Shown: positions 27,079 to 36,244 of the stretch, piece after piece
Position numbering within the stretch: position 1 is the stretch's first letter
How the letters are laid out: the number at the start of each line of letters is the position of its first letter
From: Salimicrobium halophilum
Lineage (GTDB): Bacteria > Bacillota > Bacilli > Bacillales > Halobacillaceae
Reading direction: 5' to 3'
Assembly (NCBI RefSeq): GCF_900100295.1
Contig: NZ_FNEV01000003.1
Location: 206,849-270,848 of the forward strand
Length of the DNA stretch: 64,000 nt
Program-made: the position numbers and the translations under genes
Notes under the pieces: model-generated
The model's input: only the letters and a program-made list of their open reading frames with translations
Databases searched by the model: none
Told to the model about the DNA's origin: nothing

Positions 27079-28581
27079 TTACGCTTCCACTTTCAAAGAC
27101 GTCATTTCTTCCGCTTCCGATTCTTCCTTCGCAGAAGTCGTGACGAAAAGCGATCCGACGCCGGCAATGGAAACGTTCACCAGTAGCCCGATAACCCCTC
27201 CATGGATTCCGAATACCGTTTTGAACCCGGTGAGCGTCATTAGACCTGCGATCAACGCACCGATCAACATGCCCCAGAAGACAGGCTTCGCGGACAACCG
27301 CTTCCAGTATAGCCCGAGAATGATTGCCGGCGCTACCTGGACGAGCAGTTCGAATTTCAGAACGAAAATTTCATATAATGTCGCCGGAGGGTTCCAGGCA
27401 AGCCAAAGGAGGGCTGCTACGGCGATGATTCCCCCTACTTTTCCGACCATGACTTTCTTATGTTCCGTGGCAGTCGGATTCACGAACCTTCCATAGATAT
27501 CATTCGAGAGCATCGATGAAAAACTGAGAAGGACAGAGTCCGCTGTCGATACGATGGCCGCAACGATTCCTCCGAAGAAGATGATCATGATCCAGTAGTA
27601 GAAAGCGTTGATACCTGCGATTTCGTTCGCCATCATACCGACGAGCTGCTCCGATTCCCCGCTTGTAAGCCCAGGGAACATCATGATACCGATGATACCG
27701 ATGACAAAGACGAGACCGGTCGTGAGCGGTGGCATCCATGCCATACGGGATAGGGACTTCTTCAATGTCTTCTCACTCTGAGCAGAGTAGATTCGCTGAA
27801 CGGCATGCGGATAAATGGCTGCCCCGAAGCCTACGAGAATAAGGATACTGAACCAGTTGACTGCGGCATCCATCGGTGGCACGCCTACTTTCGCCGGTTC
27901 GTTTTCTGCGATGAATGCTCCGACATTCCCGAAGTTTCCACCTACGAGATAAAGAGAACCTGCAAGGAATACGATAATCCCGAGCATCAGTACGACACCC
28001 TGCATGACGTCCGTGAACGCTACAGCTTTCATTCCACCCATCCACTCATACGCAAGCATAACCAGAACGAAAGCGATAACGGCGAACTGATAAGGAATCG
28101 TACCACCTGTAAGTCCGGAAACCGCCTGACCGATGGCAACCAGCTGTTCAAGAAGATAGTTTCCCAGTCCCCAAAGCATAAGTATAACTGCGAGAATCGT
28201 AACCGGATTGGACTTGAACCGGTAATGGATCCAATCGGTCGGCGTAACGAAATTCATCCTTTTCGAGATGACATAAAGTCTCGGTGCAAACAGCAGGTAA
28301 GCTGCGATGATGATTGTCATGAACGAGATGGACTGCAGCCAGCCGAATCCCATACGATAAGCAGTAGGGGCATATCCGACGATTGTGTTCCCGCTGTACT
28401 GCGTGGCATACAAGGTGAAGAACAGAGCGATGATTCCAAGATTCTTACCGGCCAGAAAATAATCGGACAGGCTGTTCTGCAGATTCTTCCCTCTCCCTGA
28501 AAGATAACCGATCAACAACATGACAAGCGCATAGGATACAAGAATGATGACGCCATCTGCACCCGAAAAAGCTAAATCCAT
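27079..28581 (-). CDS. sodium:solute symporter (SSS family)
   Basis: 500 residues, about 13 membrane segments. SSS features: DYFLAGKNLGIIALFFTLYATQYSGNTIVGY at residues 35-65 and the sodium-site helix VAAIVSTADSVLLSFSSMLSNDIYGRF near 340. The group with a small partner subunit transports pantothenate, acetate or other monocarboxylates. It follows that small gene by 16 bases. Start ATG 28581 after GGGGAGG. Confidence 0.9.
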   Translation of the reverse strand: MDLAFSGADGVIILVSYALVMLLIGYLSGRGKNLQNSLSDYFLAGKNLGIIALFFTLYATQYSGNTIVGYAPTAYRMGFGWLQSISFMTIIIAAYLLFAPRLYVISKRMNFVTPTDWIHYRFKSNPVTILAVILMLWGLGNYLLEQLVAIGQAVSGLTGGTIPYQFAVIAFVLVMLAYEWMGGMKAVAFTDVMQGVVLMLGIIVFLAGSLYLVGGNFGNVGAFIAENEPAKVGVPPMDAAVNWFSILILVGFGAAIYPHAVQRIYSAQSEKTLKKSLSRMAWMPPLTTGLVFVIGIIGIMMFPGLTSGESEQLVGMMANEIAGINAFYYWIMIIFFGGIVAAIVSTADSVLLSFSSMLSNDIYGRFVNPTATEHKKVMVGKVGGIIAVAALLWLAWNPPATLYEIFVLKFELLVQVAPAIILGLYWKRLSAKPVFWGMLIGALIAGLMTLTGFKTVFGIHGGVIGLLVNVSIAGVGSLFVTTSAKEESEAEEMTSLKVEA

Positions 28582-28597
28582 TCAATGACCTCCCCGT

Positions 28598-28840
28598 TTA
28601 TTTTTCCTCTTCTTCCAAGTCTTCGACGATGTTCCATTGCGTCGCGCATAGCCAGCTCAGATAACCGCATAACACGAGCGAGAACATGAGCGACACAAAC
28701 GCCCAGGCCGGAAACCCAAGTACGAACGTAACTTCTCCCCCTTTAGGGAAATACCACGGGACAATCGCAAGCATGATCAATACGACGCCGATCCAGATCC
28801 ACTTCTTCTTGATCGGTTCTCTTACCTCATTATTTTCCAT
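28598..28840 (-). CDS. small membrane partner of the sodium symporter (DUF3311-like)
   Basis: An 80-residue protein with two membrane helices (~12-30 and 40-62): KKKWIWIGVVLIMLAIVPWYFP, then FPAWAFVSLMFSLVLCGYLSWL, and an acidic tail. Small proteins of this kind precede SSS carriers in many Gram-positives. Start ATG 28840 follows GCGGAGGTG. Confidence 0.8.
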   Translation of the reverse strand: MENNEVREPIKKKWIWIGVVLIMLAIVPWYFPKGGEVTFVLGFPAWAFVSLMFSLVLCGYLSWLCATQWNIVEDLEEEEK

Positions 28841-28942
28841 AGGGCACCTCCGCAGGTCTGAATTTTCAAAAAAACAAGGCCAAAAAAATTCACTCCAGAC
28901 AACGTTACTTATGTAGCGACATAGATGTCCTCCTTTTTAAAT

Positions 28943-28956
28943 TGAAATCGCTTACA
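28943..28956. promoter_or_regulatory. cre box upstream of the symporter/MFS unit
   Basis: TGAAATCGCTTACA fits the CcpA consensus TGNAANCGNTTNCA at every fixed position. It is 103 bases before the small subunit gene, implying glucose repression of the carriers. Confidence 0.65.
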
Positions 28957-28999
28957 AAGAATTTATTTTTTACCGGGGAGATATGAACTCCCCGATATC

Positions 29000-30205
29000 C
29001 TAAATGATGCCTTTCTTCTGCAGTTCTTCGATGTCTCTCTCGGAATAATTAAGTACATCCCGGAAGATGTCTTCGTTATGTTTGCCCATTTTCTCAGCAC
29101 CTGGAAAGTTGACTTTCCCTGGCGTGCGGCTCAGCTTCGGCACGACTCCCGGCATCGGGAAGTCTCCGAGCTCTGGATGATCGACGTTAACGATCATGTC
29201 CCGTGCCTGATAGTGAGGGTCTTCGACGATATCTTTCGCTGAATAGATGAGGCCGGATGGTACTCCCTTTTTCTCCAGCAGTTGAAGTAACTCGTCCGAA
29301 TCCAGGGTCTTCGTCCATTCTTCGATAAGAAGGTCGAGCTTCTTCATGTTCTTCCCGCGGGCTTCATGGGTGGCGTACTCCGGATCTTCCGCCAGTTCCT
29401 CCCGCCCCATCGCTTCACAAAGACGGCGGAAGACACCATCGGCATTCGCACCGATGACGACATAGGTCTCGTCTTTCGTCTGATAGATGTTGGACGGGGC
29501 TACCCCCGGCAGGATGTTGCCCATCCGTTCGCGGACGAAATCAGCAAGCAGGTAATCCGGAATCAGACTTTCCATGACGGAGAATACCGATTCGTAAAGC
29601 GCGGTGTCGACGACCTGCCCTTTTCCGGAAATCTGTCTTTCATTCACCGCTACAAGGCAGCCGATAGTCGCAAACAAGGCAGATAGCGTATCCCCGATAG
29701 AAATTCCTGTTCTTGTAGGGGCCCGATCATTATAGCCCGTTACATAACGGAGTCCACCCATCGCTTCCCCGACACTGCCGAATCCGGCTCTTTCTTTATA
29801 CGGACCGGTCTGACCGAATCCGGAGGTCCGCACCATGATGAGACCCGGATTGATTTCCGACAGCTCTTCATAGGAAAGGTTCCATTTCTCCATCGTGCCG
29901 GGACGGAAGTTTTCGATTAAAATATCCGCTTCTTCCACAAGCTCTTTCAGCACATCCTGTCCTTCTTTCTCCCGAAGGTTCAGGGTGATAGACTTCTTAT
30001 TCCGGGACTGGACCGGCCACCACAATCCCGTGCCGTCCTTCTCCTTGCCCCAGCCCCTCATCGGATCCGCTTTACCCGGCGGTTCCACCTTGATGACCTC
30101 CGCACCGAAGTCTGCAAGCAGTCTCCCGGTAAACGGTCCGGCCAGCAACGTACCGAGTTCCAATACTCTCAAATTGCCTAAAGGCATTTGTTCATCCTTG
30201 TCCAT
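29000..30205 (-). CDS. CaiB/BaiF (class III) CoA transferase
   Basis: ATG 30205 (MDKDEQMPLGNLRVLELG) is preferred: AGGGGGAA lies 8 bases before it. The earlier in-frame ATG (30286) adds 27 residues unlike the family. The core LRVLELGTLLAGPFTGRLLADFGAEVIKVEPPGKADPMRGWG is classic for class III CoA transferases, as are NKKSITLNLREKEGQ and the catalytic-aspartate region (TGISIGDTLSALFATIG). It moves CoA between carboxylic acids. The divergent HMG-CoA lyase gene suggests it activates 3-hydroxy-3-methylglutarate, citramalate or a similar branched acid. Confidence 0.9.
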   Translation of the reverse strand: MDKDEQMPLGNLRVLELGTLLAGPFTGRLLADFGAEVIKVEPPGKADPMRGWGKEKDGTGLWWPVQSRNKKSITLNLREKEGQDVLKELVEEADILIENFRPGTMEKWNLSYEELSEINPGLIMVRTSGFGQTGPYKERAGFGSVGEAMGGLRYVTGYNDRAPTRTGISIGDTLSALFATIGCLVAVNERQISGKGQVVDTALYESVFSVMESLIPDYLLADFVRERMGNILPGVAPSNIYQTKDETYVVIGANADGVFRRLCEAMGREELAEDPEYATHEARGKNMKKLDLLIEEWTKTLDSDELLQLLEKKGVPSGLIYSAKDIVEDPHYQARDMIVNVDHPELGDFPMPGVVPKLSRTPGKVNFPGAEKMGKHNEDIFRDVLNYSERDIEELQKKGII

Positions 30206-30248
30206 GATGCTATTCCCCCTGACCGATTTTTCTGAATATTCCTGAATC

Positions 30249-30309
30249 TTGTGTACATAATAACAGCATTGTATACAAAAAATCAATACTATTTTTGAAA
30301 GCGTTTTAT
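30249..30309. promoter_or_regulatory. GntR operators and cre-like box before the CoA transferase
   Basis: TTGTATACAA (30269-30278) is a perfect palindrome and TTGTGTACATAA (30249-30260) a variant. The same motif recurs before the divergent GntR gene. TGAAAGCGTTTTAT (30296-30309) resembles a CcpA box. Confidence 0.6.
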
Positions 30310-30380
30310 TTTAGGTTATTTACCTATATTATGGCAATTATAAGCGATATTTTCTGAAAATATTGAAAATGTTTTCATTT

Positions 30381-30390
30381 TTGTATACAC
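30381..30390. promoter_or_regulatory. GntR operator before the regulator gene
   Basis: TTGTATACAC, one base off the palindrome at 30269, located 19 bases before the regulator start. Sites on both sides of the divergent promoters suggest that the GntR protein controls itself and the CoA transferase. Confidence 0.6.
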
Positions 30391-30408
30391 TAATAGTGAG
30401 GTGAGCTC

Positions 30409-31071
30409 ATGAATGCATACAATTACATTAAAGAAGGCATAACCCAGGGGAAATTCGCTCCCGGCATGCGTTTGACCGAAGAATATCTGGCCAAAGAGCT
30501 GGATCTGAGCCGGACGCCGATCCGGGAAGCGATCAAAGAATTGAAATCAGAAGGACTGATTATTCCGCAGAAACGGGGAATCCGGGTCCGGGAGTTCACG
30601 AAAGAGGACATCCGGCAGATTTATGACCTGCGGACCCTGCTCGAAGGATACGCTGCGTCTCAGGCAGCCCTTCACCGCACGGAAGAAGACCTGGAAGTTT
30701 TGCGAGCAGCGAATAACGTATACGAAGACAATATCCTCAATTACGAGGAAGACAATTTTGACCAGATCATCGAAATCGTAGAAGCGAACCAGAGATTCCA
30801 CGAGGGATTCATTTCCGCTTCGAAAAACGAACATATCAAATTCCATATATCCAAAGTCGTCGTAGTACCGATCATTTTCCGCTCCTTCTACTGGTATAAT
30901 CATGAGAAATTGAAACGGTCGCTCGACTACCACAACATTATTTTGACAGCCATTGAAAACCAGGATCCGGAGCGGGCGCGGATCGCTGCCCATGAACATA
31001 TCTACCAGGGACGCGATCAGGTTCTTAGTCAAATGGAGAAATTCAGTGAATCGGAGGAGGAGAATGAATGA
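30409..31071 (+). CDS. GntR-family regulator with FCD effector domain
   Basis: 220 residues. Winged helix at ~5-70 (ITQGKFAPGMRLTEEYLAKELDLSRTPIREAIKELKSEGLIIPQKRGIRVREFTKEDIRQIYDLR). The helical FCD domain follows (~75-215), with the metal-type residues in IIEIVEANQRFHEGF and the C-terminal YHNIILTAIENQDPERARIAAHEHI. Overlaps the HMG-CoA lyase start by 4 bases, so regulator and enzyme are coupled. The ligand is probably the acid or CoA ester degraded here. Confidence 0.9.
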   Translation: MNAYNYIKEGITQGKFAPGMRLTEEYLAKELDLSRTPIREAIKELKSEGLIIPQKRGIRVREFTKEDIRQIYDLRTLLEGYAASQAALHRTEEDLEVLRAANNVYEDNILNYEEDNFDQIIEIVEANQRFHEGFISASKNEHIKFHISKVVVVPIIFRSFYWYNHEKLKRSLDYHNIILTAIENQDPERARIAAHEHIYQGRDQVLSQMEKFSESEEENE

Positions 31072-31952
31072 TCGAGATTTGTGAAGTAGGCCCGCGAGAC
31101 GGGTTGCAGAACGAAGCGAAGCAGATCAGTACGGACGTGAAAGTGGAACTCATCGAGAGATTGATAGACGCAGGAGTCAGGAATCTCGAAGTAGCATCTT
31201 TCGTCAATCCGAAAGTCGTGCCGCAAATGGCCGACGCCGAAGAAGTGCTGAAGCGACTGCCAGACTATGAAGACGTCCGCTACACGGGGCTTGTGCTGAG
31301 CCAGTCCGGGGTAAAGCGCGCACTGGAAACGAAAGTCGATGTCGTCAATACGGCGATCACAGCAAGTAACGAATTCAATTTAAAAAACGTAAGGCGGACC
31401 GTTGATGAAAATCTTGCGGAGCTCGTGAATGTTCTGAAGACTGCCAAGGGAGAAGGTAAAGGCATAGCCGGAATAATCGGTACCGCATTCGGTTGCCCTT
31501 ATGAAGGAGAGATTCCTGTAGACCAGGTGCTACATGTAGCGGAAGGTCTCGTAGAAGCCGGCTGTTATGAACTGACGCTTGCAGATACAACAGGACTCGC
31601 CAACCCTTTCCAGGTGAGAAAAGTGGTGAATAGCGTTAAAGGGGCTTTCGGCAATGACATCAGTCTCGGTCTTCATTTTCACAATACGAGAGGGCTAGGA
31701 CTTGCGAATACGCTAGCCGGTTACGAAGAAGGTGTGCGCCGCTTCGACTCTTCCATTGCCGGGCTCGGCGGATGTCCGTTTGCTCCGAAAGCGGTCGGCA
31801 ACGTCTGCACTGAAGACATGGTCCACATGTTCCACGAGATGGGTAAAGCGTCTGGCACGGATCTCGAAAAATTGGTGGCAACGGCCCAGTGGTTCGAGAC
31901 ATATATGGAGCGTCCGCTTGATGGTATGGTAATGAAAGCTGGTACTGCTTGA
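31068..31952 (+). CDS. hydroxymethylglutaryl-CoA lyase family enzyme
   Basis: 294 residues, HMGL-like TIM barrel: ICEVGPRDGLQNEAKQI at the N-terminus (metal aspartate and arginine), VASFVNPKVVPQMADAEE, LADTTGLANPFQV, LGLHFHNTRGLGLAN (metal histidines) and the signature GLGGCPFAP with catalytic cysteine. It cleaves HMG-CoA to acetoacetate and acetyl-CoA, the last step of leucine or HMG breakdown. No leucine-pathway carboxylase is nearby, so growth on an external C5-C6 branched acid is a good alternative. Confidence 0.9.
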   Translation: MIEICEVGPRDGLQNEAKQISTDVKVELIERLIDAGVRNLEVASFVNPKVVPQMADAEEVLKRLPDYEDVRYTGLVLSQSGVKRALETKVDVVNTAITASNEFNLKNVRRTVDENLAELVNVLKTAKGEGKGIAGIIGTAFGCPYEGEIPVDQVLHVAEGLVEAGCYELTLADTTGLANPFQVRKVVNSVKGAFGNDISLGLHFHNTRGLGLANTLAGYEEGVRRFDSSIAGLGGCPFAPKAVGNVCTEDMVHMFHEMGKASGTDLEKLVATAQWFETYMERPLDGMVMKAGTA

Positions 31953-31962
31953 GGTGGATTGG

Positions 31963-31994
31963 CCCCTGAACTTTGTGGTTCAGGGGTCTTTTCT
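31963..31994 (+). terminator. terminator of the GntR/HMG-CoA lyase unit
   Basis: CCCCTGAA pairs with TTCAGGGG across 8 bases and is followed by TCTTTTCTT, 11 bases after the stop. Confidence 0.85.
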
Positions 31995-31997
31995 TAT

Positions 31998-32375
31998 GAG
32001 CTTTGCGGGACGTTCGGGCTAGCGGGGCTTACTTGAGTGTCCCGCTTATTTCATACCGCGCCGTTCGCAGGTGGTCCCAGGAGATGAGTGGGGGGGGCAA
32101 ATGTATTTGCGGGACATTCAACACAACCGTGCCACCTCTGAACGGCGCAAGTGCATTCAAATGGTTGTACCTTCCCGGCAAACGGGAAGGTAGGTTGGAA
32201 GATCCTATTCTGGCGTTGCGGTACGTTCGTTCCTGGAATTCTTTCATGAACGGTTCGTTTCTTTTGTATTGCACCGTACGCGCGCTTATCCATGGATGCG
32301 AGCGGTCCATTCCTGAATGAACGGTACACTCAGAACAAAACATCTTCCGCGAACGGTCCATAAGGGCTATTCAAA
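31998..32375. repeat. modular intergenic repeat, copy D
   Basis: Fills the gap between two convergent units (31995-32385), where no gene is supported. Order: GAGCTTTGCGGGACGTTCGG end, TGAGTGTCCCGC, CATACCGCGCCGTTCG, GAGATGAGTGG, AAATGTATTTGCGGGACATTC, CTGAACGGCGC, AAGTGCATTC, a perfect hairpin TACCTTCCCG/CGGGAAGGTA (32168-32192), GGTTGGAAGATCC, TTGCGGTACGTTCG, TGAACGGTTCG and more variants up to GCGAACGGTCC. Confidence 0.87.
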
Positions 32376-32385
32376 TCTCCAATTC

Positions 32386-32414
32386 AAAAAAGTGCCGGAA
32401 CACCGGCACTTTTT
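32386..32414 (-). terminator. terminator of the ABC importer unit
   Basis: AAAAAGTGCCGG pairs perfectly with CCGGCACTTTTT across a 4-base loop; T-run on the minus strand. Symmetry suggests bidirectional use. Confidence 0.88.
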
Positions 32415-32424
32415 CTGATATCCA

Positions 32425-33243
32425 TTATTTCACGGACCCGCTCACCAAGCCTTCCACCAAATGCTTCTGCAGAAGAACGAAAATGATGATGACCGGAAGT
32501 ACAGAAATCGTGGCAAACGCCATCAAGTTATTCCATTCGATACCATAACGACCGATAGCATTGAAAATTCCTGCTGTCAGCGGCCACAGTTCCTGATCAC
32601 GGTTGAAAGTGATACTGAAAATGAGGTCTCCCCATGCGAAGAAGAAGGAGATTGCCCCGCATACGAGAACACTAGGCAGGGAAATCGGAAGAATCACCTG
32701 TAGAAAAGCACGTAACCTGCCACACCCGTCAATGCTCGCCGCTTCCTCGAGTTCTTTCGGAATCCCCATGAAGAACGTACGGAGCAATAGTACAGAAAAC
32801 GGAACACCAAGCGTTGCCGTCGCAAGGATCGGGGCCACATAAGTATTCAAGAGACCCGTATTGTTGAATACGACGAACAACGGCGTCAGCACAACCGTAG
32901 CCGGCAGCATCTGCGTTACGAGGAACACGAGCATCATCAGTCCGATCCCTCGGACTTTAAAACGTGCCAATCCATAAGCTGAAGGGACGGATAACAGAAG
33001 CACTACAATCGTTGCACATCCCGCAATGATGACACTGTTCAGAAAATACTGACCCACCCCACCGGAGATGACGGTGAGGAAACTATCAAGCTGAAAATTC
33101 TGTGGGAAGAATGTCGGCGGTGTCTGGAATACTTCATTCTGTGTTTTGAACGCTGTAATGATCATCCAGTAGACCGGAAATAGAAACAATCCAACAATGA
33201 CGATGCCCGTTATGCTAAGAATCCAGTTTTTTCGTTTACTCAT
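32425..33243 (-). CDS. carbohydrate ABC transporter permease (MalG type)
   Basis: 272 residues, six membrane helices. N-terminal IVGLFLFPVYWMIITAFKTQNEVFQTPP, and the ATPase-docking EAA loop ELEEAASIDGCGRLRAFLQVILPISLP near residue 170. Second permease subunit of a CUT1-type importer, following the MalF-type gene by one base. No ATPase gene is present, so it likely shares a general MsmX-type ATPase. Confidence 0.93.
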   Translation of the reverse strand: MSKRKNWILSITGIVIVGLFLFPVYWMIITAFKTQNEVFQTPPTFFPQNFQLDSFLTVISGGVGQYFLNSVIIAGCATIVVLLLSVPSAYGLARFKVRGIGLMMLVFLVTQMLPATVVLTPLFVVFNNTGLLNTYVAPILATATLGVPFSVLLLRTFFMGIPKELEEAASIDGCGRLRAFLQVILPISLPSVLVCGAISFFFAWGDLIFSITFNRDQELWPLTAGIFNAIGRYGIEWNNLMAFATISVLPVIIIFVLLQKHLVEGLVSGSVK

Positions 33244-33244
33244 A

Positions 33245-34144
33245 TCAAACCCCCTCGTCTTTCTTGATCATTCTCAAATAGATCAGGCTGATGATGAACA
33301 AAATGGCAAACAGCACGTTCGCGACCGCTGCCCCGAGGCTGAACTCGAAATCCGAGAAGGAATAACGGAAGGCAAGCGTCGACAATACTTCCGTCGAATT
33401 GATCGGACCACCGCCGGTCATAACATAAACGACATCGAACACTTTGAATGTATAGATGAAACCGAGCATCAGCACGACAAGAAGAACCGGTTTCAATAGA
33501 GGCAAGGTGATGTGAATCAACTTCTGCCACCAGTTCGCACCGTCCAGACTCGCACTCTCATAGACATCCTTCGGCAAACTCGACAATCCTGTCGACAGCA
33601 ATAGCATATTGAACGGAATGCCGACCCAGATGTTAGCGATGATGACACTCCACAAAGCTACATCCGGACTGGATAACCACCCGATCGGTTCGCTGATCAG
33701 ATTGGCGTTCAAGAGCATCTGGTTGAAAATCCCTTCCTTCGATCCCATCATGAATTTAAACAATAAAGCGGTAACTGTCAGTGGAATCAACCAACTGATC
33801 ATCATGAGCCCCCGCAGGAACCCGGCTAATTTGAATTTCATACTGAAGAAGGAAGCAAGTAGAAATCCGATAATCACCTGAAATAAGACACTCGCAACCG
33901 TATAGATCAGCGTGTTGACGACGGATATGCCGAACACCCCTTCTACCATGATGGTGCGATAATTCTCGAAGCCTACGAACTGTTTATCGTCTGTTGCCAG
34001 GTTGCTCAGGTCCACGTTCTGGAAACTGAGCACGATATTGTAGATCAGCGGATAGCCGATCAGAACTAACATGAATATGACTGCCGGGAGTACAAAGACG
34101 TATCCCTTCCATTGAGTGCGGATTTCTTTCCACATAGGAAGCAC
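33245..34144 (-). CDS. carbohydrate ABC transporter permease (MalF type)
   Basis: 299 residues, six membrane helices (KGYVFVLPAVIFMLVLIGYPLIYNIVLSF first). EAA loop PKDVYESASLDGANWWQKLIHITLPLLKP near 205. GTG 34144 has GGAGAG 7 bases before it; an ATG at 34135 is possible. Partner of the MalG-type subunit. Confidence 0.93.
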   Translation of the reverse strand: MLPMWKEIRTQWKGYVFVLPAVIFMLVLIGYPLIYNIVLSFQNVDLSNLATDDKQFVGFENYRTIMVEGVFGISVVNTLIYTVASVLFQVIIGFLLASFFSMKFKLAGFLRGLMMISWLIPLTVTALLFKFMMGSKEGIFNQMLLNANLISEPIGWLSSPDVALWSVIIANIWVGIPFNMLLLSTGLSSLPKDVYESASLDGANWWQKLIHITLPLLKPVLLVVLMLGFIYTFKVFDVVYVMTGGGPINSTEVLSTLAFRYSFSDFEFSLGAAVANVLFAILFIISLIYLRMIKKDEGV

Positions 34145-34194
34145 CCCATTTCTCTCCTTTTGTCTGACTCGTTGTTTCCTTACACTTCCTTGTG

Positions 34195-36204
34195 TTACTC
34201 CTTGATCGGCAATGATGCATCCCCCCTCAAGAATAGCGGAATCGTTTCAAGCGATGCCGGACTTTCGATATATTGGCCACCTTCAAACGTTTCTCCCGTA
34301 TGAGCATTCGTCCACGTATCTCCTTGTGGCAGATACACCGTACGACTTCTCTCTCCTTCATGGAGAATCGGTGCTACGAGAAGTTTCGGGCCAAACATGT
34401 AGGCATCCTCGACGTTCCAGGCTTCCTTATCTCCGGAGAAATCATAGAACAATGGACGCATAACCGGCGTTCCCTTTTCGTGCGCCTCCTGCATCAACTC
34501 TCTTATGTAGGGCCGCAGACGTTCCCGCATATGCATGTACTTCTGGAAAATTTCATAAGCTTCTTCCCCGTAACTCCACACTTCATTAGCTGCCCCACTC
34601 GCGCAAAGGCCGCCACCACTGTCTCCGAGCGGTTCCTGATGCGGCTCACGGTCCCCATGAAGTCGGAACACCGGACAGAAAGCACCGTACTGGAACCAGC
34701 GAATGATACACTCACGGAAATCCGGATCATCTGTCCAGGCTCCCTGAAATCCACCGATATCTGTCGTCCACCACGGAATCCCGGCAAGTCCCATATTCAG
34801 ACCGGTGTGGAACTGGTTTCTGAGAGAGGCGAAACTAGAGTCTACATCTCCGGACCATACGAGTGCACCATAACGCTGGCTACCTGCCCACGCACAGCGG
34901 ACGAGGTTGACGATATCTTCCTCTCCTTCTTCCTTCATGCCATCATAGAAAGCTTTCGAGAACAGTGCCGGGTAAATGTTACCGACTTGGGCGTTCGAAC
35001 CGATATGGTAGCGATAATTTTCGAAATCATAGACGTTGTACTCCGGCTCCGCTTCATCCAGCCAGAAAATCTTGATGCCTTTGCCATAATAGTTCTGCTT
35101 CGCTTTCTCCCAGATGAACTCCCTTCCCCCGGGGTGGGTGGGATCGAAATAGACGGTGTTTCCGAGGAAATCATGCGTGATGCGGATCCCTTTCTCCGTC
35201 CTCGTCAGATACCCCTTCTCCAGCATCTCCTGGTAGTTCTCACTCTTCTTATCCACGGTCGGCCAGATAGAGACCATAAGCTCGATGCCCATCTCTTCCA
35301 GTTCTTTCACCATACCTTCCGGATCCGGCCAGTAGTCGGGATCGAATCGCCAGTCCCCTTGCGTCGGCCAGTGGAAATAGTCGACGACGATCACGTCGAT
35401 CGGTAGCTCCCGCTTCTTATACTCCCTTGCCACTTCCAGAAGTTCTTCCTGCGTCTGATAGCGTAATTTACATTGCCAGAACCCGAGCCCATACTCCGGC
35501 ATCATCGGCACGGTTCCCGTTGCGCGGGCATACGCTTCTTCGATTTCGGCAGGCGACTCTCCGGCCGTAATCCAGTAGTCGAGCTGCTTCGTCGATGTCG
35601 CCATCCATTCGGTGATGTTTTTCCCGAAGGTTACCTGTCCGATTGCCGGGTTGTTCCATAGGAAACCGTAACCGAGACTCGACAGGGCAAACGGCACACT
35701 TGCCTGGGAATTACGTTGAGCTAGCTCAAGTGTACAGTTCTTCAGATCGAGAAACGGCTGCTGGTACTGCCCCATGCCGAACAATTTCTCTTCGGGATCC
35801 GATTCGAAACGCTGGGTCAATCGGAAATCGCCGCCGAGATTCGCTTTGAATTCGCGGGCATCGATTTTAAGAGCGCTGGTGAATTCTTTAAGATTCTTCC
35901 GGTTCCGTACGTATTCCTGAAGGAGAATTTCCCCTTTCTGATTATAGAATGTCGTTTTCCCCGCTGCTTCTGCGGAAACGACGGCTGTGATCTTTCCGTT
36001 TACAATCGTCGCTCTGTCTTCTTCGATCGTGATGTCCGCTGTCGTTTGTGCCTGCGGGAGCAGCGCCCAATCTTCCTCCATCATCGTAGTCAGTTCCGTG
36101 GATCGTATGCGCAGGCTATCTTCTCCCCATGGTTCAATCCACATTTTCTCTCCGTCGTATTCTCTGATGAGTTTCTGTCCTTCAACGGTAAACATGCATT
36201 CCAC
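34195..36204 (-). CDS. glycoside hydrolase family 31 (alpha-glucosidase/alpha-xylosidase)
   Basis: 669 residues, cytoplasmic (no signal). N-terminal beta-sandwich (~1-215), then the GH31 barrel: LPIDVIVVDYFHWPTQGDWRFDPDYWPDP, nucleophile region KIFWLDEAEPEYN (~380), acid/base region WSGDVDSSFASLRNQ (~455), IPWWTTDIGGFQG, and the C-terminal beta domains (RPLFYDFSGD...YMFGPKLLVAPIL). WLDEAE with DVDSSF is closer to YicI/XylS-type alpha-xylosidases than to maltases. It would hydrolyse the imported oligosaccharide. Start ATG 36204 with GAGGAG 6 bases before. Confidence 0.9.
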   Translation of the reverse strand: MECMFTVEGQKLIREYDGEKMWIEPWGEDSLRIRSTELTTMMEEDWALLPQAQTTADITIEEDRATIVNGKITAVVSAEAAGKTTFYNQKGEILLQEYVRNRKNLKEFTSALKIDAREFKANLGGDFRLTQRFESDPEEKLFGMGQYQQPFLDLKNCTLELAQRNSQASVPFALSSLGYGFLWNNPAIGQVTFGKNITEWMATSTKQLDYWITAGESPAEIEEAYARATGTVPMMPEYGLGFWQCKLRYQTQEELLEVAREYKKRELPIDVIVVDYFHWPTQGDWRFDPDYWPDPEGMVKELEEMGIELMVSIWPTVDKKSENYQEMLEKGYLTRTEKGIRITHDFLGNTVYFDPTHPGGREFIWEKAKQNYYGKGIKIFWLDEAEPEYNVYDFENYRYHIGSNAQVGNIYPALFSKAFYDGMKEEGEEDIVNLVRCAWAGSQRYGALVWSGDVDSSFASLRNQFHTGLNMGLAGIPWWTTDIGGFQGAWTDDPDFRECIIRWFQYGAFCPVFRLHGDREPHQEPLGDSGGGLCASGAANEVWSYGEEAYEIFQKYMHMRERLRPYIRELMQEAHEKGTPVMRPLFYDFSGDKEAWNVEDAYMFGPKLLVAPILHEGERSRTVYLPQGDTWTNAHTGETFEGGQYIESPASLETIPLFLRGDASLPIKE

Positions 36205-36216
36205 ACTCCTCTTAAT

Positions 36217-36237
36217 CGGGGCAGCGGAACTGCCCCG
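36217..36237 (-). terminator. stem-loop after the solute-binding protein gene
   Basis: CGGGGCAG/CTGCCCCG across 5 bases, directly after the binding-protein gene and without a T-run. Such hairpins usually stabilise the upstream message, so binding protein is made in excess over permeases. Confidence 0.55.
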
Positions 36238-36244
36238 TATCCAT

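Noticed and set aside
28975-28993. CGGGGAG/CTCCCCG hairpin after the CoA transferase gene as terminator
   Set aside because: The stem is good, but the minus-strand side is followed by an A-run, not a T-run.
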